Origin: Cryptomeria japonica
Lineage: Eukaryota > Streptophyta > Pinopsida > Cupressales > Cupressaceae
DNA: 64,000 bases
Reading direction: 5' to 3'
Assembly: GCF_030272615.1 (NCBI RefSeq)
Contig: NC_081409.1
Location: 914,612,340-914,676,339, forward strand
How positions within the stretch are numbered: the stretch's first letter is position 1; every line of letters starts with the position of its first letter. Below the pieces are notes generated by a model that worked only from the letters and a program-made list of their open reading frames with translations, was not told the origin of the DNA and made no database searches. Position numbers and translations under genes: made by a program. This document shows, piece after piece, positions 23,860 to 35,639 of this stretch.

Positions 23860-25287
23860 ATGGAGAATCGGGATGGTTTTATGGCTCAGGTTTCATCCGG
23901 AGATTTGGAGATGGTTGAACCGTCTTCGTCAATGCATGCCAATGTAAAGGAGCAGTTGGGTAAACCACAATCTGGGGATGGAATACCCTCTTCAACAGGG
24001 GTGTTTCGTTTGAAGAAAGTAAATGGATGTCTTGAGAGATCCGAGGATCGTCCAATTCTGATTATTCAACCTGAGCAAGTTTCGGAGGATGTTGATTATT
24101 GGTGTAATCATGCCCTTATTTGCAAATTTTTGGGCCTTCGTCTTTCTCTGCCTGTGTTGGAATCTTGGGCCCGTCGGGTTTGGAACCCTGAAGGGGATAT
24201 GGAGATTATTTTGGCTGCTAATAATTACTTTCTGGTTATCTTTTCAAATCTTATGGATAGGAATAAGGCTTTTGAAGGGGGCCCATATTTCTTTAACCAA
24301 GTTGGGCTCTTCATCAAGCCTTGGCACATGGGCTTCAACTCTGCCGAAGAGATCCCCTCCCGGGTTCCTGTGTGGATTCGGCTGCCGAGGCTTCCTCTGG
24401 AGTTCTAGAGGGATGATATTCTTCACTCAATATCTCTGCTTCTTGGCAAACCTGTGGGATCGGCTTCACAAACCCAAGATCGTAAGATAATTTCTTTTGC
24501 TCGCATTTGTGTAGAAGTAGATTTAAATAATCCATTACCAGATTCTATGGAAATTCGCATGGGATCTTCTTCTTGGATCCAACAACTGGATTACGAGACC
24601 CTACCCTTTAGATGCAGAATTTGTCATGAATACGGTCATTTGCACCGCAAATGTCCCAGATTTAAATCCTCTCCCCGGGCTGCCCCTGAACCTCCTAGGG
24701 GGGACAAGGGAAAGGCCCCGATGTCTAATGAACCTATGGATAAGGAGGGTTTTATTCCGGTTAAGCCCCGTAATAAAGGCAAAGGAAAAAAGAGATCCTG
24801 GCTGGATAGACAGAATGAGGATACTTTTAACAAGTTTGAAGTTCTTGATAATTTGACACAAGAGGAAGGCATTCCAGTTGAGATCTCTTCTGGAGATAAG
24901 GGTCTGCATGAAGTTCAGGATGAGAATGAAAAGAAAGAGGATCAAATTGTATCTTCAGAGGTCCATCAAGTGGATCAGATGGCTGTGGCTTTGTCTTCTC
25001 AAGCTCAGGATTTCAGGGTTCTCCAGGGGTCTCAGACTCTGTTGGGCTCTGTTGTGGTGGTTCTTGATCCCCCTGCTCCTAAGGGGGCTTCAGAATCTGT
25101 AAAGGGTAACAAAGCTCCTTCTATTTTAGGCTTACAGCAGAAATCCTTTAAGAAGGGGCCTCTTGATAAACCATCAAAGAGTGGAAGGAAGACTGATCAA
25201 GAGAAGGTTAAGATCATGGGTGATACTTTGGTTGAGTTGGGGTCAGTGAAACCCATTGATTCTCATTTCTCCCATCCCCATAAATGA
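23860..25287 (+). pseudogene. LINE ORF1, RNA-binding protein with CCHC zinc knuckle
   Basis: ORF1 proteins bind LINE RNA to form the retrotransposition particle. From ATG 23860 the product has a DUF4283-like N-terminal domain (EGGPYFFNQVGLFIKPW, VPVWIRLPRLPLEF), then a zinc knuckle CRICHEYGHLHRKC (CX2CX4HX4C) near residue 255. A basic/Pro-rich region and an acidic C-terminus follow. A single in-frame TAG at 24406-24408 falls just after LPLEF, where relatives have Trp. After it the frame is open to TGA at 25285-25287. An upstream ATG at 23815 in the same frame is possible, but 23860 is nearer the conserved start. Confidence 0.85.
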
Positions 25288-28200
25288 TTGTTTTATCATG
25301 GAATGTAAGGGGGTTGAACAACATCCCTAGACAAAAGGCTGTTCGCAGATTAATTGAATCTCAATCACCAGATGTGGTCTTCATTCAGGAAACCAAGCTT
25401 TCAGTTGACGGTTTGGCGAGCTGTGCTCTGCGTATCTAGCCCCAAGGCAATTGGCAGGGGGTGGGTGCTTTGAATAGTGCTGGGGGGGTGGCTTGTTTCT
25501 GGAACCCGAGGAGAGTTTCCCCCTTATGGTGGATGTCTCGCTCTTCTATTTCTTTGGTTGCCTCTTATTTTGCGACTGGAGAAAGGTGTCTCTTATCCAA
25601 TATCTATGCTCCTACTGATCTGGCAGGTAAGTCCAGTCTATGGGCTCACATTCAATTCATTCGGGCCTTGGATCCGTTCCTCCCATGGATTATGGCTGGT
25701 GATTTTAATGCTGTTACCTGCTTGGATGAAAAACGTGGTGGATTAGCCAGGCTGGACCCTTCTGCAAATTTGCTCAGGAATATGATTGGCTCCCTGAATC
25801 TCATTGATGTGAAGCCAACCAATGGTGTATTTACATGGAATAATAGGAGATGTGGTGGTGAGGCTATCTCAGAGAGGCTTGATAGATTTCTTGTCTCCTG
25901 CTATTGGTTGAATAGTAGGTTGATCACAAGTTCTGAAATTCTTGACTGGAGGGGCTTTGATCACTGGCCTATCAAGCTCTCTGTCACCGTTTATGGAATC
26001 ACCAAAAATCCCTCTTTCAAATTTTAGTTGATGTGGTTAAGAGATCAATCTTTGCATGATCTTATGTTGGATTGGTGGTAGGAGGGGAGGCCTACCCATG
26101 GGACGGCCATGTTTATTTTCACTAAGAGGCTTCAACATGTGAAGTTCAGGCTTAAGAGATGGAATAAACAGTGTTTTGGGAACCTACAAGCTCAGAAGTT
26201 GGTTGCCCAGTCCAAGTTGGATTCCATCACTCGTCAGATTCGTGACCAGGGGTTGACCTCAGACCTTAGCATTGCTGAGTCCTTGGCTCTAAAGGGATTA
26301 GAAGAGTGGGAGCTTTGGGAGGAGATCTTCTGGAAGCAGAAATCTCGCATTGATTGGCTTCAGGAGGGAGATAGGAACATCGCTTTCTTCCATAATTCGG
26401 TTAAGGCTCGGAGGCAGGGGAACTCTATCTCCTCTTTAGTTTCTCAAGATGGGGCTCAGCTTTCCTCCAGCGCTGATATTTCCAGGGAAGCTGTCTATTA
26501 TTTTTCTAACCTTTTTTCTAGGGAGGATATTGCTGCTAGGGCTGAGGAGGGGGCCATTTTGGATTGTATTCCCCAACTGGTCTCTGCTGAGATGAATGGG
26601 GTTCTCTTATGTCCTATCTTGTTACCTGAATTGGAGAAAGTGGTGTTTAATATGAAAAAAGGCAAGGCTCCTGGTCCGGATGGGTTTCCGATTGAGTTCT
26701 TCCAGGAGTTTTGGGAAATTATAAAGTTTGACCTCCTTGAGGTGATTCAGGAATCACATAGGAACAAGCAGATGCTCAAGTCCATGAATTCTACCTTCCT
26801 GGCTCTTATTCCCAAGATGGAAGGAGCTAATCGACTGGCGCAATTCAGGCCTATTGCGTTATGTAATGTGGTCTACAAGATCATCACCAAGTTGATTGCT
26901 GAGCGACTCAAACCACTCCTCGGTTCTCTGATCTCTGCTGAGCAGGGTGGTTTTGTTGAAGGGAGACAAATTTTGGATGGCATCATGATTGCCATGGAAG
27001 CTATTCATTCTATGGCTAACTCTAAGGAGAAGGCTATGTTTATTAAACTTGACATGTCTAAAGCTTATGACCGAGTGAGTTGGGAATTCTTACAAAAAAC
27101 TCTCCTGGCTTTTGGCTTTGCTGAGGAGTGAGTGAATTGGGTCCTTAGTTGTGTTACCTTTGCCTCTTTCTCGGTTCTTATTAATGGGGAGCCTTCAGAT
27201 CTGTTTAGTGCTTCTTGGGGTCTCCGGCAGGGGGATCCTTTATCTCCTTACTTATTCATTATCATGGCAGAGGGTCTTGGAAGATTTATTAAATCTCAGG
27301 TGAGTCAGGGTCTTATCCGTGGTTGGAGCTAGAGCAACTCTCTTCCTTCCTACTCTCATCTTCAGTTTGTGGATGATACGGGGCTGATGGGCCTGGCTAG
27401 AATTAGTGAGGCTGTGAACTTCAGGAGAGCTCTTGACATCTATTTGAAGGCTTCAGGTCAGTGTATTAATGATGACAAGTCTTCCATTTATTTCTTTAAT
27501 ACTCCTCAATGTATTCAGAGCAGGATTGCTAGGATCTTAAGATTTCAGATTGGTTCTCTCCCCTTGATGTACCTTGGGATCCCTTTGGCTTTGGGAGCCC
27601 AGCGTAGAGATTACTGGAAGGGAATTTTGGATAAATTTCGGAGTAAGGTTAGTCATTGGACTCACAGGTGGCTATCTTCTGCTGGGAGAATGGTTCTTCT
27701 AAAGACTGTGGTGCAGTCTCTCCCCATCTATAGGTGTTGTGTGCAGGCTCCCCCGTCAGCCTTTGTGCGGGAATTCGATGCTTTGTCTCGGCAATTTCTC
27801 TGGTCTGGCAACCTTCTTTCCTCGAAGTGGAGCTTAGTCAAGTGGGAGTCTGTTTGCAGGCCGAAGCATGCTGGGGGCCTTGGGCTTAGGTCTATGGCTC
27901 TTGCTGTCACTGCCTTGGCGGCCAAGCTATACTGGAGGTGGTGCAACAATCAGGATCAGGATTGGGCTAAGATTCTGGCCCACAAGTATCTCCCCGGTGT
28001 TGATTGCCTTGATGTGCCTCGTCTTCATTTGTTGGGAAAGGGTTCTTGTATTTGGGATACTCTTAAGAAGGGTGCTCAGCTGATTAAGGAGGGGCTCTTC
28101 TGGATCTGTAATAGAGGCTCTGAGGCTCTTTTTTGGCAGGACTCTTGGGATGGCCACCCTCCCATTCTTTCTAGTTTTCCTCAGCTTCAGCCTCTTTGCA

Positions 28201-29573
28201 ATATTTTCTCTGATGCCGGTTGGATTAAGGTGGAACATTTTAAAACTGTCAAGCGTACTAGTCAGGCGACGGTGGCTTGCTGGAAGGATCCTCAGGAGTG
28301 GCCCTTAGGTGGTTCTGATGAGGATCGTGATGTTCTTGTTAGAATTTTGAAGGATAGACTTTGCAGCTCTCTGAATGGGAGGGATGTTCTGGCTTGGAGT
28401 CCTAGTCCAAAAGGTAAATTCATTGTTGCTCAAGGCTACGCTAGGCTTGACAAGAACTTACATGGTCCGGCTGAGGTGCACTGGTGGAAGAAGGTTTGGG
28501 ACAACTTCTCATGGCCCAAATGCAATTTTTTCTTATGGTTGCTTGCTCAGAGGAAGTGCCTCACTTGGGAAAATCTTCGCAAGCGAGGTTTTCAGGGTCC
28601 TTCTATTTGCCTTCTTTGTTCCTGCAATGAGGAGTGTACCTCTCACTTGTTCTTTCTTTGCCCTTACTCTAGAGAGTTGTGGCATAGATGGTGGGAGGCT
28701 TGGCAACATGGTTGTATTCATGCTACCTCCTTGATTGACTTTTGGGAAAGTTTGGGCAGACCTCCTACAAAGACTTCTTTCCTGCAGGTGGCCTGGTCTA
28801 TTGGGCCTACTCTCATTCTTTGGAACCTTTGGCTGGAGAGGAACCGACGAGTTTTTTGTGGCTCCAATTTGGGAATTTCTCAATTGTGGAAGAAGATTCT
28901 TAGCAGGCTCCAGGAGACTATTTCAGCTAAGTGTAATATGTCTGTTAATTCTGATCCTGGTGACCTGGCTATTTTGCAAAATTTGAACTTGGGGGATAGC
29001 AGCAGGGAAAGCCTTGCTGGTAGAAGATCCCGCCATGTCAGGCAACGGGTCAGTCGCGATGGAAGGTGGACGCCTCCCCCGGTGGGGGTCTTAAAAATTA
29101 ACATTGATGGTTCTTCTCGTGGGAACCCTGGTCATGCTGGTGTTGGGGGTATTGGTAGAGGTAATGATGGTGGTGCTGTTTTTGTCTTCTCTATTTACAA
29201 AGGGCAGCATTCTAATAATCTGATGGAGGCCCTTGCTATCAAGATAGCTGTGGAGCGGGGATACTCTTTAGGTTGGCGGAGGATCATTTGTGAGTCTGAT
29301 TCTCAGATTGTGGTGGATATGCTGAACAACCAGAAGCTGGAGGATGTTAGTTGGCAATTGGCTTTTGTGGTCGGGTAGATTCTGAGTCTTTGCAGTTTCC
29401 TGGATTCTGTCTCCTTTTGTCATATCCCTAGAGAGTGGAACAGAGTGGCCGATTGTCTGGCGAAGTGGGCCTCTGAGAATGTGGACGACTGGGATATTAG
29501 TGGAAGGGATGAGTTACCTTCTGATTACTTGGGGACTCTAGAGAGGTTATTAGTGGAGGACAGGTATATGTAG
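25284..29573 (+). pseudogene. LINE ORF2: endonuclease, reverse transcriptase, zinc domain, RNase H
   Basis: ORF2 nicks target DNA and copies the LINE RNA. The start ATG overlaps the ORF1 stop. Order of domains: AP-type endonuclease (SWNVRGLNN, FIQETKL, MAGDFNAV, and FDHWPI where SDH is usual) at residues about 5-245. Reverse transcriptase follows (GKAPGPDGFP, FRPIALCNVVYKI, LDMSKAYDRV, GLRQGDPLSPYLF, FVDD) at about 455-760, then the zf-RVT region (WPKCNFFLWLLAQRKC...CLLCSCNEECTSHLFF) near 1075-1130. RNase H is last (NIDGSSRGNPG, EALAI, ESDSQIV, NRVADCLAKW) near 1270-1410. In-frame stops are at 25437, 26025, 26079, 27129, 27330 and 29376. There is no frameshift over 1,429 codons. The RT motif is FVDD instead of FADD. 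Confidence 0.92.
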
Positions 29574-30316
29574 GGTTCGTGTTGGTTGTTTTGGTGGTTG
29601 TCTTGCTTTGGTGGGCCTTTGGCTTTGGCTTGTACTTTGATATTGATTGAATAAAATTTTTACCCCTTTTTTTTTTTAAAAAAAAAAAGAAGTTTAGGGA
29701 GTTTCTAGAAGACTTTATCAGGTTAATGATGAATTAAGAAGATGGTTTGTAGGAGTCATGTGGGTTAACTAATTAATTCAAATTAATTAGCTAAGAGGGA
29801 GATTTGTGAGGATTTAATTTTTAGAAGAATAAAGAAAGGGATTGATTTATTAAATAAATCAATCACATACCATAGTGACAATATTAATTCTATTTAATTA
29901 ATATTGAGGAGAATTTGAATTAACATAATTAATTAATTAATTATGTGAGGAATTAAAAATAATTATTTTTAAGTGTCTACAATCAAAATCTTGCCATCTA
30001 ATGTCAAAATTGTTCTTCTTTTAGGATTAGAATGTTTTGTGCATTCCAAAATTATCTCTAAGCATTGAATGATTGGAGGGAAACTAACAACTGAGACACT
30101 TCCGCTCTTGACAAACTTGATGGAAAGGGCTAACGGAGCGCATCTCGCAATTCCAAAAGTCATGTTTCAGAATGATCCCAACTAGAAAATTCTTAAGTTG
30201 GTGTCACTAATTTCCTTCCACTTTGAAATAATCTTGGACTCTCACAGGAATCATTTCATCTCGTTCTTAATTTGTGCCTGTCAGGAAGTAGCCATAGCTT
30301 TGTTGGATTCCGCCAT

Positions 30317-32340
30317 TCCTAAAAAGTGGAATAAATTAACATTAAAATCATCATAAGGAATTTAATGAATTGATGAAGAAGGAATTCTAGTGTGTAAATT
30401 CCCAATTTGGAATCAAGTAGAACCTCTGTGAACAAGAACTTCTTAGAAATAAATAAATTCTTTGCTTCTGACTTTTCTCCTCCTCTCTCTAACTTAAAAT
30501 TTCTCCAAAAGCTTGTGTGAGAAATGATTTACAATCCATCGTTTATATATAATTCTCATACCAAACTGCTAAGTTGGCAAAAGGTTAAAATCGACAGTTG
30601 CATTTAAAATGCGTCATGTTTCCCTTAACAACTCACCATGCAAACGGATCCTGCCGTTAATATTGAGTTTGAAAATAGAAATTTCCAATATTCCCTTCAC
30701 ATATCGCCAACTTATTGATTGTGAAAATCTTTCCATTATGGATTCAAAAGGATATTTCGAAAGATTTTCCTTTCCTGAAAGAATTTTGTCAATTTTTCAC
30801 TTGGAAAGAAATCTTGTCCATCTGAATTTTTTGGAGAGAATTTTTCGTCTGGAAGGAATTTTTTCGTCTTTTTAAGTTCATCTTGTTCTGAAGAGTTTTT
30901 TGATCAATTCGTCACTTTTCCTATTTTTTTGGATTTTTTTCCGTTCTGAACTCTAGAATGAGAGAGAGAGAGAGAGAAAAATTCTCTCTCTTGAGCATTT
31001 TTTCCTGTGCCTTGCAATTTCTTCATCTTTAGCGAATTGTCTTCTTCTTGAGGAAGGAATTTTGAAATCTTGAGGTTTTTTCCTTCGCCATGAATTATTT
31101 TTTCATTCTTTCCTTGGGAAGAAATTTTGGCATTATCCTCCTAAACCTTGGGGTAAAAGCACAATGTTGTGTCACACTTTTATAAAGGCATCGACCAACA
31201 GAACTAAAACTATATAACTTCGACCACATAAAAGTGACATTTTTAAATTAAATTTTGAAATGATGTAAACTGATCAAATGTAAAAATATTAATGAAAATT
31301 TTGTCTGTTGTTTTTTAAATTTTTTAGGAAAAAAATTGATATTTTTTTTATAAACTCAAAGAGATTTTTCATTGCTGAAAAATGCTGAAAATCAGGGGTT
31401 CTAATTGGCGGCACCCAAAAAAATGAAAATGGACTTATTTTTTTCAGATTTTTTTTTCCAAATAGAAAACATATATATGCAGTGCTAAAAAAAATTAAAA
31501 AAATTTAATGTATATTTTTCTCGTTATAATATTTTGAAGTCCAACATAGCTAAATTTGACAGTTTTCGTTCGGCGTCACCTTTTGACTACTAAATTTATA
31601 ATTAACCAAAAAAAAACCTTTTTGGAGAAGATTCTCTCATCTAGTGAAAAATAATTTTTTAAATTTCATTTAATATTTATTTTTCAATTTCTAATCAACC
31701 TCTTTTTTAACATTAAAAATCTACTCACAATGTTTAATTCATTAAAAATATTAAAAATGATCAAAATAGTAAACAAAAATATATGACTGAATTCGTGACT
31801 TCAAGCTCTCAAAAGGGTTTTTTTTTTAAAAAAAAAATTGTGACAAAAAATTGGCCAGAAGTTCAATCTGGTAAAAATGCAAAGAAAATGGCCATTTTGG
31901 TGCCACATGGCATACCACATTGGCTAGTCCAACCGGACTCCTTCCCGCCAAACTTAGTTCCCCATCCGACCATGGGGCAAAATTAGATTTTTTGGTTTTT
32001 TTTTGTTTTATTTGCAAAGTCAACTAGCTGTGTTATCAGGGTCAATTTGACAACCAGTTGGACGTATTGTTGACGACTTTTACAAGGTATTTTTATTCAA
32101 TTTAATATTTTTTATGTTAATTTTAATTTATTAATATTTTAATATTTAAATTACGTGTATAATTTGAGTTTTTACCCATTTTTCATTTAAATACTATTAG
32201 AAATTTTGTCTACATGTCTGTTTGTTTTTCCTTTCTAGTTTAATTAGGCTCACATCTTTATTCCATTTTGGGGTTAATTAACTTGTTTGAGGTGTTTTAT
32301 GCCTTTGGCATGCTTTGTGTTTAGATAGAACCCTAAAGAT
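30317..32340. other. AT-rich noncoding DNA
   Basis: No gene seen. It lies upstream of the minus-strand coding region. Positions 30740-31130 have loose repeats of 'gaaagaattttgtc' and 'ttggaaggaatttt'. A (GA) run is at 30960-30977, and 31190-32130 is very AT-rich. Small frames at 30609 and 31783 show no domain. Confidence 0.45.
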
Positions 32341-33160
32341 GATAACACAAGTATCTGAACTTCCCTCGTCTTTCATTGGGCGTTGGGTGTAAGAGAAATT
32401 GTTATCATCTTCTTTTTAGGTAGTAGGGCCTACCCTCCCGAGAAGCCCATTAGGCTAGTGAGAGGGGAATGACCTGAGCAGTACTTTCTTCTGCTCGCTA
32501 TATAAATTAATATGTTAGGCGAAAGTCGCAATGCCTTGGTGATGTGTATCTACACCGACGATACTCCCTAGTATATGCACTATGTGTATGCACTTGTGTG
32601 GATAACGAGGAGTGGGTTCTTGGATGAACTGTCATCACATGGGTAGACACCAAGTTCTGCAGAAGTTCCCCCACTAAACACCTTAGAGTAGTGGACCACC
32701 CTTTTTTTGTTCGAACATCGCGATAGCTTCAGTGCAAGGGGATAGATGGTTTTCCCCCCAAGACACTCACCATAAGGCTCCCGTGAGGTGAGACATGAAT
32801 CCTTGGCTTAGCATAAGCTACTTGTAACTTTCCAAGGAGAGGGTGATAGGGTCATCCTTCCAGTTCTGGAGGCCCCTAATTGTTCTTTCATGAAAAAGTT
32901 AAAATTAGTGAATACACCCCTCAAGGTGTCCCTAGACTTGAGCTGACGGAGATTCCAGGTTGTGGGTTGAAGTTATCGCCATGAGAACATTGACCTTAGG
33001 ATAAGAAAGTCTTTGATGTGCTTTTGATTGTGTTTAGACCCGTGAAAATTGGGTTGGATTTGGCATATGAATATACACATTGGTCACGTTAATTTTTATG
33101 GTATCACTAGCTATAACAATCATTGTGTCTTCTTGTTTGCGATGTTTGATCTAAATGGCT
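32340..33160. repeat. Diverged retroelement leader-like sequence
   Basis: Phrases such as 'agtgcaagggg..ttttcccccca', 'agacactcacca' and 'gagctgacggag' correspond in order to 36800-36970 in the leader of the gypsy element below ('agtgcaagggtgg', 'cccccaagattactcacca', 'gagctaacggag'). The stretch is therefore probably a fragment of a related element's leader. It runs directly into the microsatellite. Confidence 0.5.
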
Positions 33161-33164
33161 ACAA

Positions 33165-33873
33165 AAATTTTATGTATATGTGTTTCTATATATGTATATA
33201 TGTACATTTATGTGTTTATGTGTGTGTATGAATGCATGTGTGTAAGAGTACATGTGTGTATGTGTATGTGTATGAGTGTATGTGTATACACGTATGTTTG
33301 TATATGTATGTGCACACATGTGTGTGCATATGCGTATGTCTATATATATGTGTATGTGTGTATATATGTGTATATGTGTGTATATGTACATGTGTGTGAT
33401 TGTATGTACGTGTTGTTGTATGTATGTGTGTGCATGTGTGTATGTATGTATGTGTGTATGTGTGTATGTATGTGTGCATGTGTGTATGTGTGAGTATATA
33501 TGTGCACGAGTATATATGTGTATGTGTGTGTATGTATGTGTATGTGCACGTACATGTGTGTGTGAATGTGTATGTATGTATGTATGTGTGTATGTATGTC
33601 TGTATGTATGTATATATGTGTGTATGTGTGTATGTGTATGTGTGTGTGTGTGAGTATGTGAGTATGTGTATGTATGTCCACATGTGTGAGTATGTGAGTA
33701 TGTGTGTATGTATGTATGTATGTATGTATGTATGTGTATGTATGTGTGTGAGAATGTGTGTATGTGTATGTATGTGTATGTGTGAGTATGTATGTGTATG
33801 TGTGTATGTGTGTATGTGAGTGTACATGTATGTATGAGTATGTGTGTATGAGTGTATGTATGTGTGTGCATGT
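33165..33873. repeat. TATG/TG microsatellite, left half
   Basis: About 0.7 kb of tgtatg, tg and tatg units. It continues at 52295 on the other side of the gypsy element, so the insertion split one array of about 1.5 kb. All long reading frames here (Cys/Val/Met or His/Thr-rich) are repeat artefacts. Confidence 0.9.
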
Positions 33874-35308
33874 TGTAGACGAATAAAAATGACCATATTT
33901 CTAAATGAATATTTTATGTTCATTTCTCTATTTAATTAAATTACCCGCATTCTTCTATTTAATTAAAAAAATTACTCAATTAAATTCACTATACCCATTT
34001 AATGAATAAATCATTTTATTCAATTAAATCCCTTCTATCCACTTTTAATTAAATTCAAATTTAATTAAATAGTTATCCCAAATTGAATAAATCTAATTTA
34101 TTTAATTTCCCCAAATAAACAACCAAATTGAATTAAATTAACTTTATTTCAATTAAATCCTATTATCCCTCCATCCACTTGCATTTTCCTACATCTCCCA
34201 CTTGCATTCTAAAACCCCTTCCTAATTTCTTCTAGACTCTTCTAATCGCTTCTAATTAGCCTAACCCATCTTCTAAACTTTGTCACATCCCTAAGCAAAG
34301 GGAAGTCACTTCTCAAAACCTTAAAGTCTTTGATAACCATTAAAGGCTTCAAGTCTTCAACCACTTAATATCCCCAAAGTCTCCCAAACCATTAATGGTT
34401 AATTCAACCTTCTTACATGGTTAGAGACTTTTTGCCTAACTTAACCTTCATCCAACCCAAGGGTCTCATCAAGCCTTTAATGCTTTGACCATGATTATCT
34501 CTTCATCATTTGCACAAGGGTTTATCCTTGGATTAACTCTTAATCTAATGGGTAAGCCTAACTTAAGCTTAACCCTTATCTCTAGATGATCATGAGGTCT
34601 TCTCAGGCATTTAATGTCTCCAACCCCTTCTCTCAACCCAACCCTATGTTGACACTTGTCACCATTTCATTGGTGCAAATTGCAAACATGGATCCCCAAC
34701 TTTCAAACTCAACCCTTGATCAACTCTTTCAATCCTGACCATCCATTGCCCTGTTTTTGCTATAAATAGAGCTCTCATTCATCCATTTGAAAAAAAAATG
34801 AATCCAAGTTTGTAGTATCATACTTATGCTCAAATACATTCAAGCTTTCATATCTCATTTTTATGCTTATCATTTTAGCCTCTCTTTTAACTAGGAATTA
34901 GTCTAAATATGCATGTTTAGAATACTTTCTTTATCATTTAGCTCAATCATAGACTAATATATCATGTTAGGATAGTATTTATACTAACCTTGTCATCTTA
35001 TAATCTAGTTTATTGCATTTCTAGAATCATGCATAGTTTAGGATGCATCTCATATTAAAACCAACAAAAAGCATCCCTCGTTCTTGCATTTGCCATCCCT
35101 AAACCATTTTGCTCAGTGATCTGAGAGCAAAAACATTGGTTTGAGGGACCGTGTAAGATAGAGAACCATGGGACCAACTTTGGGAAGCTGAGTTATGCTT
35201 CATAACTCTATAGCTTGCACCAAGAAGGCTTGTGGGTGTGTGAGCAAGGCTCCATAGAGCTCCATTTTTCGCATTTTGAGTTCTATCGACCCGCTTTTCC
35301 CGCATACA
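33874..35308 (+). repeat. 5' LTR of the gypsy element
   Basis: 1,435 bp, starts TGTAGACGAATAAAAATG and ends TTCCCGCATACA. The first 300 bp are rich in ATTTAATTAAA-type repeats. Compared with the 3' LTR it lacks a short CCAATTTAATTAAAT-type segment near 33945 and carries scattered substitutions. Confidence 0.93.
34761..34768 (+). promoter_or_regulatory. TATA box of the 5' LTR
   Basis: TATAAATA followed by GAGCTCTC, about 890 bp into the LTR; the same sequence is at 51748-51755 in the 3' LTR. Transcription would begin about 30 bp downstream, giving a leader of about 3.7 kb before gag. Confidence 0.7.
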
Positions 35309-35312
35309 TTTC

Positions 35313-35330
35313 TAGCGCCCATCGTGGGGC
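35313..35330 (+). other. Primer binding site
   Basis: TAGCGCCCATCGTGGGGC begins four bases after the LTR. Plant gypsy elements often have TGGCGCC... here, complementary to a tRNA 3' end. TAG for TGG and ATC for ACC are both transitions, so this looks like a decayed TGGCGCC-type site. The tRNA is not certain. Confidence 0.6.
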
Positions 35331-35396
35331 TAGACCCCATATATCAAATCGGTTTTTAATTTTAACCACTTTTGCAGGCACGTGGGAAAAATGAAT

Positions 35397-35634
35397 TAGC
35401 GCGTTAAGTTCACTGTTTAGCGCATCCGGTTAACAGCCTAGCACGTTCAGTTCACTGTTCAGCGCGTGGAGTCCATCATCTAGCACGTGAAATCCATATA
35501 TTAGCGCATCGAATTACTGTTTTCCTATAGGTCTCGCCAAAAAAAAAAAACGAAAATAGTGTAGCGCATTGAAACTTTCTTTTAGCGCATCGAGGTTATA
35601 TTGTAGCGCATACAGTTTGTTCTGTAGCGCATCG
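35397..35634 (+). repeat. TAGCGC array A, 21-bp period
   Basis: The motif TAGCGC (or TAGCAC/CAGCGC) followed by a/g t begins at 35397, 35418, 35439, 35460, 35481, 35502, then 35562, 35583, 35604 and 35625. Every step is exactly 21 bp except one of 60 bp. Only the motif is conserved; the 12-13 bases between copies vary. Confidence 0.9.
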
Positions 35635-35639
35635 CAGAT

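Larger units (their letters stand above)
23493..29690 (+). mobile_element. Full-length plant L1-type LINE
   Basis: The insertion is bounded by a perfect 16-bp target duplication, AGTTTAGGGAGTTTCT, at 23477-23492 and 29691-29706. It has a GC-rich 5' UTR (23493-23859), ORF1, ORF2 overlapping ORF1's stop by ATGA, a 3' UTR with AATAAA at 29650-29655, and a short A-rich tail. Length is about 6.2 kb. Reading frames are collinear throughout with nonsense codons only, so the insertion was once full-length and has decayed by point mutation. Confidence 0.92.
22478..29981 (-). repeat. Solo LTR, minus orientation, with a nested LINE
   Basis: On the minus strand the LTR begins TGTAGACACTT (29981) and ends ...CTCTTCA (22478). 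Removing the LINE and its duplication leaves about 1,290 bp. Flanking 5-bp target duplications are GTCAA at 22473-22477 and ATCAA at 29982-29986, one mismatch. No internal retroelement sequence lies between the ends, so it is a solo LTR. The TGTAGAC start is shared with the LTRs of the gypsy element at 33874, suggesting the same broad superfamily. Reading frames inside it (22540-22886 and 22883-23131) are not genes. Confidence 0.75.
19611..30316 (-). pseudogene. Unrecognised long coding region split by a solo LTR
   Basis: I do not recognise this protein. It starts at an ATG at 30314-30316 (MAESNKAMATS) and is read on the minus strand to 29982. It then resumes at 22477 after a nested LTR and LINE, in exactly the same frame (GKILI before, NLTTDASGET after). 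Later pieces at 22226-22035, 21759-21454, 20803-20117 and 19889-19611 are in shifting frames, so several indels exist. Stops at 30281, 30251, 30242, 30182 and 30167 (minus-strand TGA or TAG) look like decayed Arg/Gln codons. Visible features are a Lys/Glu-rich, probably coiled stretch (AMKEQMKKIKEKNKN) near 20440 and a Lys-rich run at 21720-21740. No RT, integrase, protease or transposase motif was seen. It could be an accessory or gag-like protein of an unfamiliar element or a multicopy gene. Confidence 0.5.

Noticed and set aside
29969-30163. Independent short gene MTFGIARC..
   Set aside because: It is the part of the larger minus-strand coding region between its last 5' stop and the solo LTR.
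33155-33923. Cys/Val/Met-rich and His/Thr-rich long frames
   Set aside because: Pure products of TATG/TG microsatellite translation on both strands.
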